Assembly (NCBI GenBank): GCA_030278955.1
Contig: JAOANR010000010.1
Span: 24,520,444 to 24,584,443 of the forward strand
DNA from: Hygrophila difformis
Lineage: Eukaryota; Streptophyta; Magnoliopsida; Lamiales; Acanthaceae
Direction of reading: 5' to 3'
DNA: 64,000 nucleotides
Below the pieces are notes generated by a model. It worked only from the letters and a program-made list of their open reading frames with translations. It did not search any database and was not told the origin of the DNA. Below are positions 61,991 through 64,000 of the stretch, piece by piece. Numbering within the stretch: the stretch's first letter is position 1; each line of letters starts with the position of its first letter. Made by a program: the position numbers and the translations under genes.

Positions 61991-62925
61991 CAACAATTCA
62001 TCCAAAGAAAGCTGTGCACAACATTGGTGGGCCTAAGGTTTCGAAATTTATCTATAAAAGCAGACCTTCCACAAAAGAATAAGGAGATCAAGAATTTTGC
62101 CAAAAAGCAGCTTGGGACAAAAAGAACAGCAGGAGGTTCCACACCCCTTAAGGGTTAGGTAGGTAGTTAGTTTAGTTTAGTTTATTTTCTTGCAAGTAGT
62201 GTAATCTTTACATGCTTTGATTTTAGTTTAGTATAGAAGCAGTTTGTGTAACCCCTAGAGTAGCCATTTTCCAGAATTTTTACAAGCTTTTTAGTTAGAA
62301 TAAACCCTACCTTCAAGTTAATGATGGTCTTGGGTTCTTTATTTTGCTTTCAAAGTGTCAATACAAGGAAAATTTCCAGAAATGGTTTTATTCATGTGTT
62401 TTGGCACTCTTTAATGCTTTCTCTAGAAATAAATGCTTAGTATGTTTGTTTGTTTCAACTAGGTTACATTTATTATGTCCTAGTTGACATTCAAACTTAA
62501 TAAATGCATGTTTAGTGGGTTTTTGGTTTGATTTTGTACCTTAGAGCTTCAAATAAGTGTTCTTAGATTTTTGATGTTTTTAGGTTTGTTGATATTTATT
62601 TTTATGCTTTATTTTTTTCTGCTTTGATCCTATTTCATGCTGCCTTAGATAACTTGAGTCTTCTTAGTTTATTCATGCAGTTCTTAGATAACTAGATGTT
62701 TTAGGTTCTTTGATCTTTGATCCTTTGTTTGTAGAAATAGGGTTTGAATCTTGCCAATACCCACTGGACATGTATTTGCTTCTTACTTGAAAATTTCACT
62801 AGGGTGGCTGTGAAATGACATTGATGTGAGATGAGGGATTTAGTAAATCTGAAACCATCATTACAGCACATTGTTCACCTAACCCATACTTGTGAAAACA
62901 AAAATTGTTGATTCGAAAATGTGTA

Positions 62926-63382
62926 ATTCGAATTGAGGCAATTCGAATTATCTCGAATTGCCTAGGAAATTCGAATTGCACACACAAAAGTTTCCTCATG
63001 TGGTTTTCAACCAATTCGAATTCTCTAATTCGAATTAATTCGAATTGGTTCAACAATTCGAATTGGGAAGGGAAACCACATTGTATTGCATATCATCCAT
63101 TCATGCCTTAGTTTATTTGCCATCTCTTACCAATTCGAATTGTCCAATTCGAATTAATTCGAATTGCTGGACAATTCGAATTCACCTCCCCCTTGAGGTA
63201 AATGCCTTAGTCAATTTGAGCAAGAAAAGGACTTCGCCAATTCGAGATGTCCAATTCGAATTAATTCGAATTGGTCAATAATTCGAATTAGATGATACTC
63301 CAATTTCTAGCAATGATCAATTGGGTAAAGTAATACTTCATCCTTCATGCATTCTCAATTTGAATTAACCCAATAATTCGAA
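62926..63382. repeat. AATTCGAATT palindrome cluster, right group
   Basis: Five more blocks of the same single-double-single design lie near 62926, 63011, 63130, 63237 and 63353, spaced about 85-120 bp. Spacer bases next to the units often pair (for example CC...GG), extending the fold. The last block is degenerate. Confidence 0.9.
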
Positions 63383-64000
63383 TTGAACTATCCCTTCTAT
63401 TTTGAAAACTCCAAAAATATTTTTCTTCCAGATTTGTGTAAGTTGCATAGGTGTATTGGGCCTCGGCCCAGTTCCTCTGATTTTTATCCATTACACATTT
63501 CAACCTATTAGTGTCCACTTATTGTGTGCTTAACAACCACACAATACCAAAAACATTTTCCTTATTTTTTTTTCAAGTTTTCCTTTTCATTGCATGTATG
63601 AACGGATAACAAGAAACGCACAGATTAATGTTGGTGAAAGGTCCCTTCACAGGGATATCGACTAACCCGTCTTCTGTATGTCAATTATTATCTGTTATTT
63701 TGCATGGTTTGATTAGTGGTTGGTGGAAGCTTCGGCGAGCGTTCTCTTCACTAAGAGTTTCGATTAGTCACTCAGCCAACTCCTAATCAGATACAGTTTT
63801 AATTTTCCTTATCTTAATTTCTCAACCTGAATTCAAGTTGCAATAGTATTAACTGATGTCGACCAACATCAGTTAAGACATATTACAGCAAGAAATATGT
63901 GGGTTTTTCTTCCATTCACAGATAAAAGAAAACTAAATGACGGCGGTCACCGTTGCTTGGAATTCTTTCTGTCTAAAATCAGTCATCTGGGAAAATTGGG

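Larger units (their letters stand above)
61263..64000. other. Unassigned AT-rich region, possibly part of a large repeat
   Basis: No gene is recognised. A TATA box-like CTATAAAAG lies at 62052-62060, followed by purine-rich sequence, and the two palindrome clusters flank it. The last 600 bp have no recognisable features. The whole could be an LTR or leader of an element extending past the window. No second LTR copy, primer site or TG/CA border was found. Confidence 0.35.

Noticed and set aside
62799..63281. ORFs on both strands with repeated FELIRI or SNSN-type peptides
   Set aside because: They are direct translations of the AATTCGAATT palindromes and are open on both strands for that reason.
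61586..63382. Heat-shock element array
   Set aside because: TTC and GAA are directly fused (TTCGAA) or 4 bp apart, not the alternating nTTCnnGAAn spacing.

Overview
This is nuclear DNA from a flowering plant, most likely a eudicot. It is AT-rich, has intron-split genes with plant orthologues, and is crowded with plant-type LTR retrotransposons, MITEs and SINEs. I cannot name the species. All homology calls come from recognising motifs by eye, and no database search was run.

The left third (1 to 27 kb) is almost all mobile DNA. A SINE sits inside a Stowaway MITE (1688-2143). A Sirevirus-type Copia element with an extra env-like ORF occupies 3168-20337. It has two 1012-bp LTRs and a perfect AAATT target-site duplication (TSD). 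A non-autonomous Gypsy element (7207-13888, TSD AGTTC) is inserted antisense inside its integrase. A second, shorter Copia element (21485-27007, 280-bp LTRs, TSD CAAAT) has many broken frames.

The middle and right hold four recognisable host genes. The first is a receptor-like kinase of the At1g80640 type (28035-31090, +, 10 exons). The second is mitochondrial acyl carrier protein 2 (41254-44231, -, 2 exons, 126 aa). The third is 3-ketodihydrosphingosine reductase, TSC10-type (44524-52580, +, 12 exons, 318 aa). The fourth is plastid peptide chain release factor PrfB, RF2 type with SPF and GGQ motifs (53671-56958, -, 7 exons, 472 aa). The acyl carrier and reductase genes are head to head with only 292 bp between start codons. 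Reductase and PrfB are tail to tail. Exon boundaries were placed by eye on GT/AG sites, and reading phase is kept across every junction.

Between the kinase and the acyl carrier gene lies a 5.0-kb Mutator-like element (34498-39504) with a 10-bp TSD. Its DDE/SWIM transposase is almost intact, and five short hairpins repeat at about 50-bp spacing inside each end. A degenerate array of the same design lies in a reductase intron (49486-49739). Several hAT-like MITEs with clear 8-bp TSDs lie in the same region.

The right end (57.4-64 kb) holds a deleted Gypsy element in minus orientation with a 2.9-kb LTR that carries a CTGTAG-type minisatellite. It is followed by an unassigned 2.7-kb region with two clusters of AATTCGAATT palindromes. 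The features most worth a second look are the Mutator-like hairpin arrays, the AATTCGAATT clusters, the RT-less Gypsy element with two diverged integrase tails, and the tandem triplication that copies a PrfB splice acceptor.
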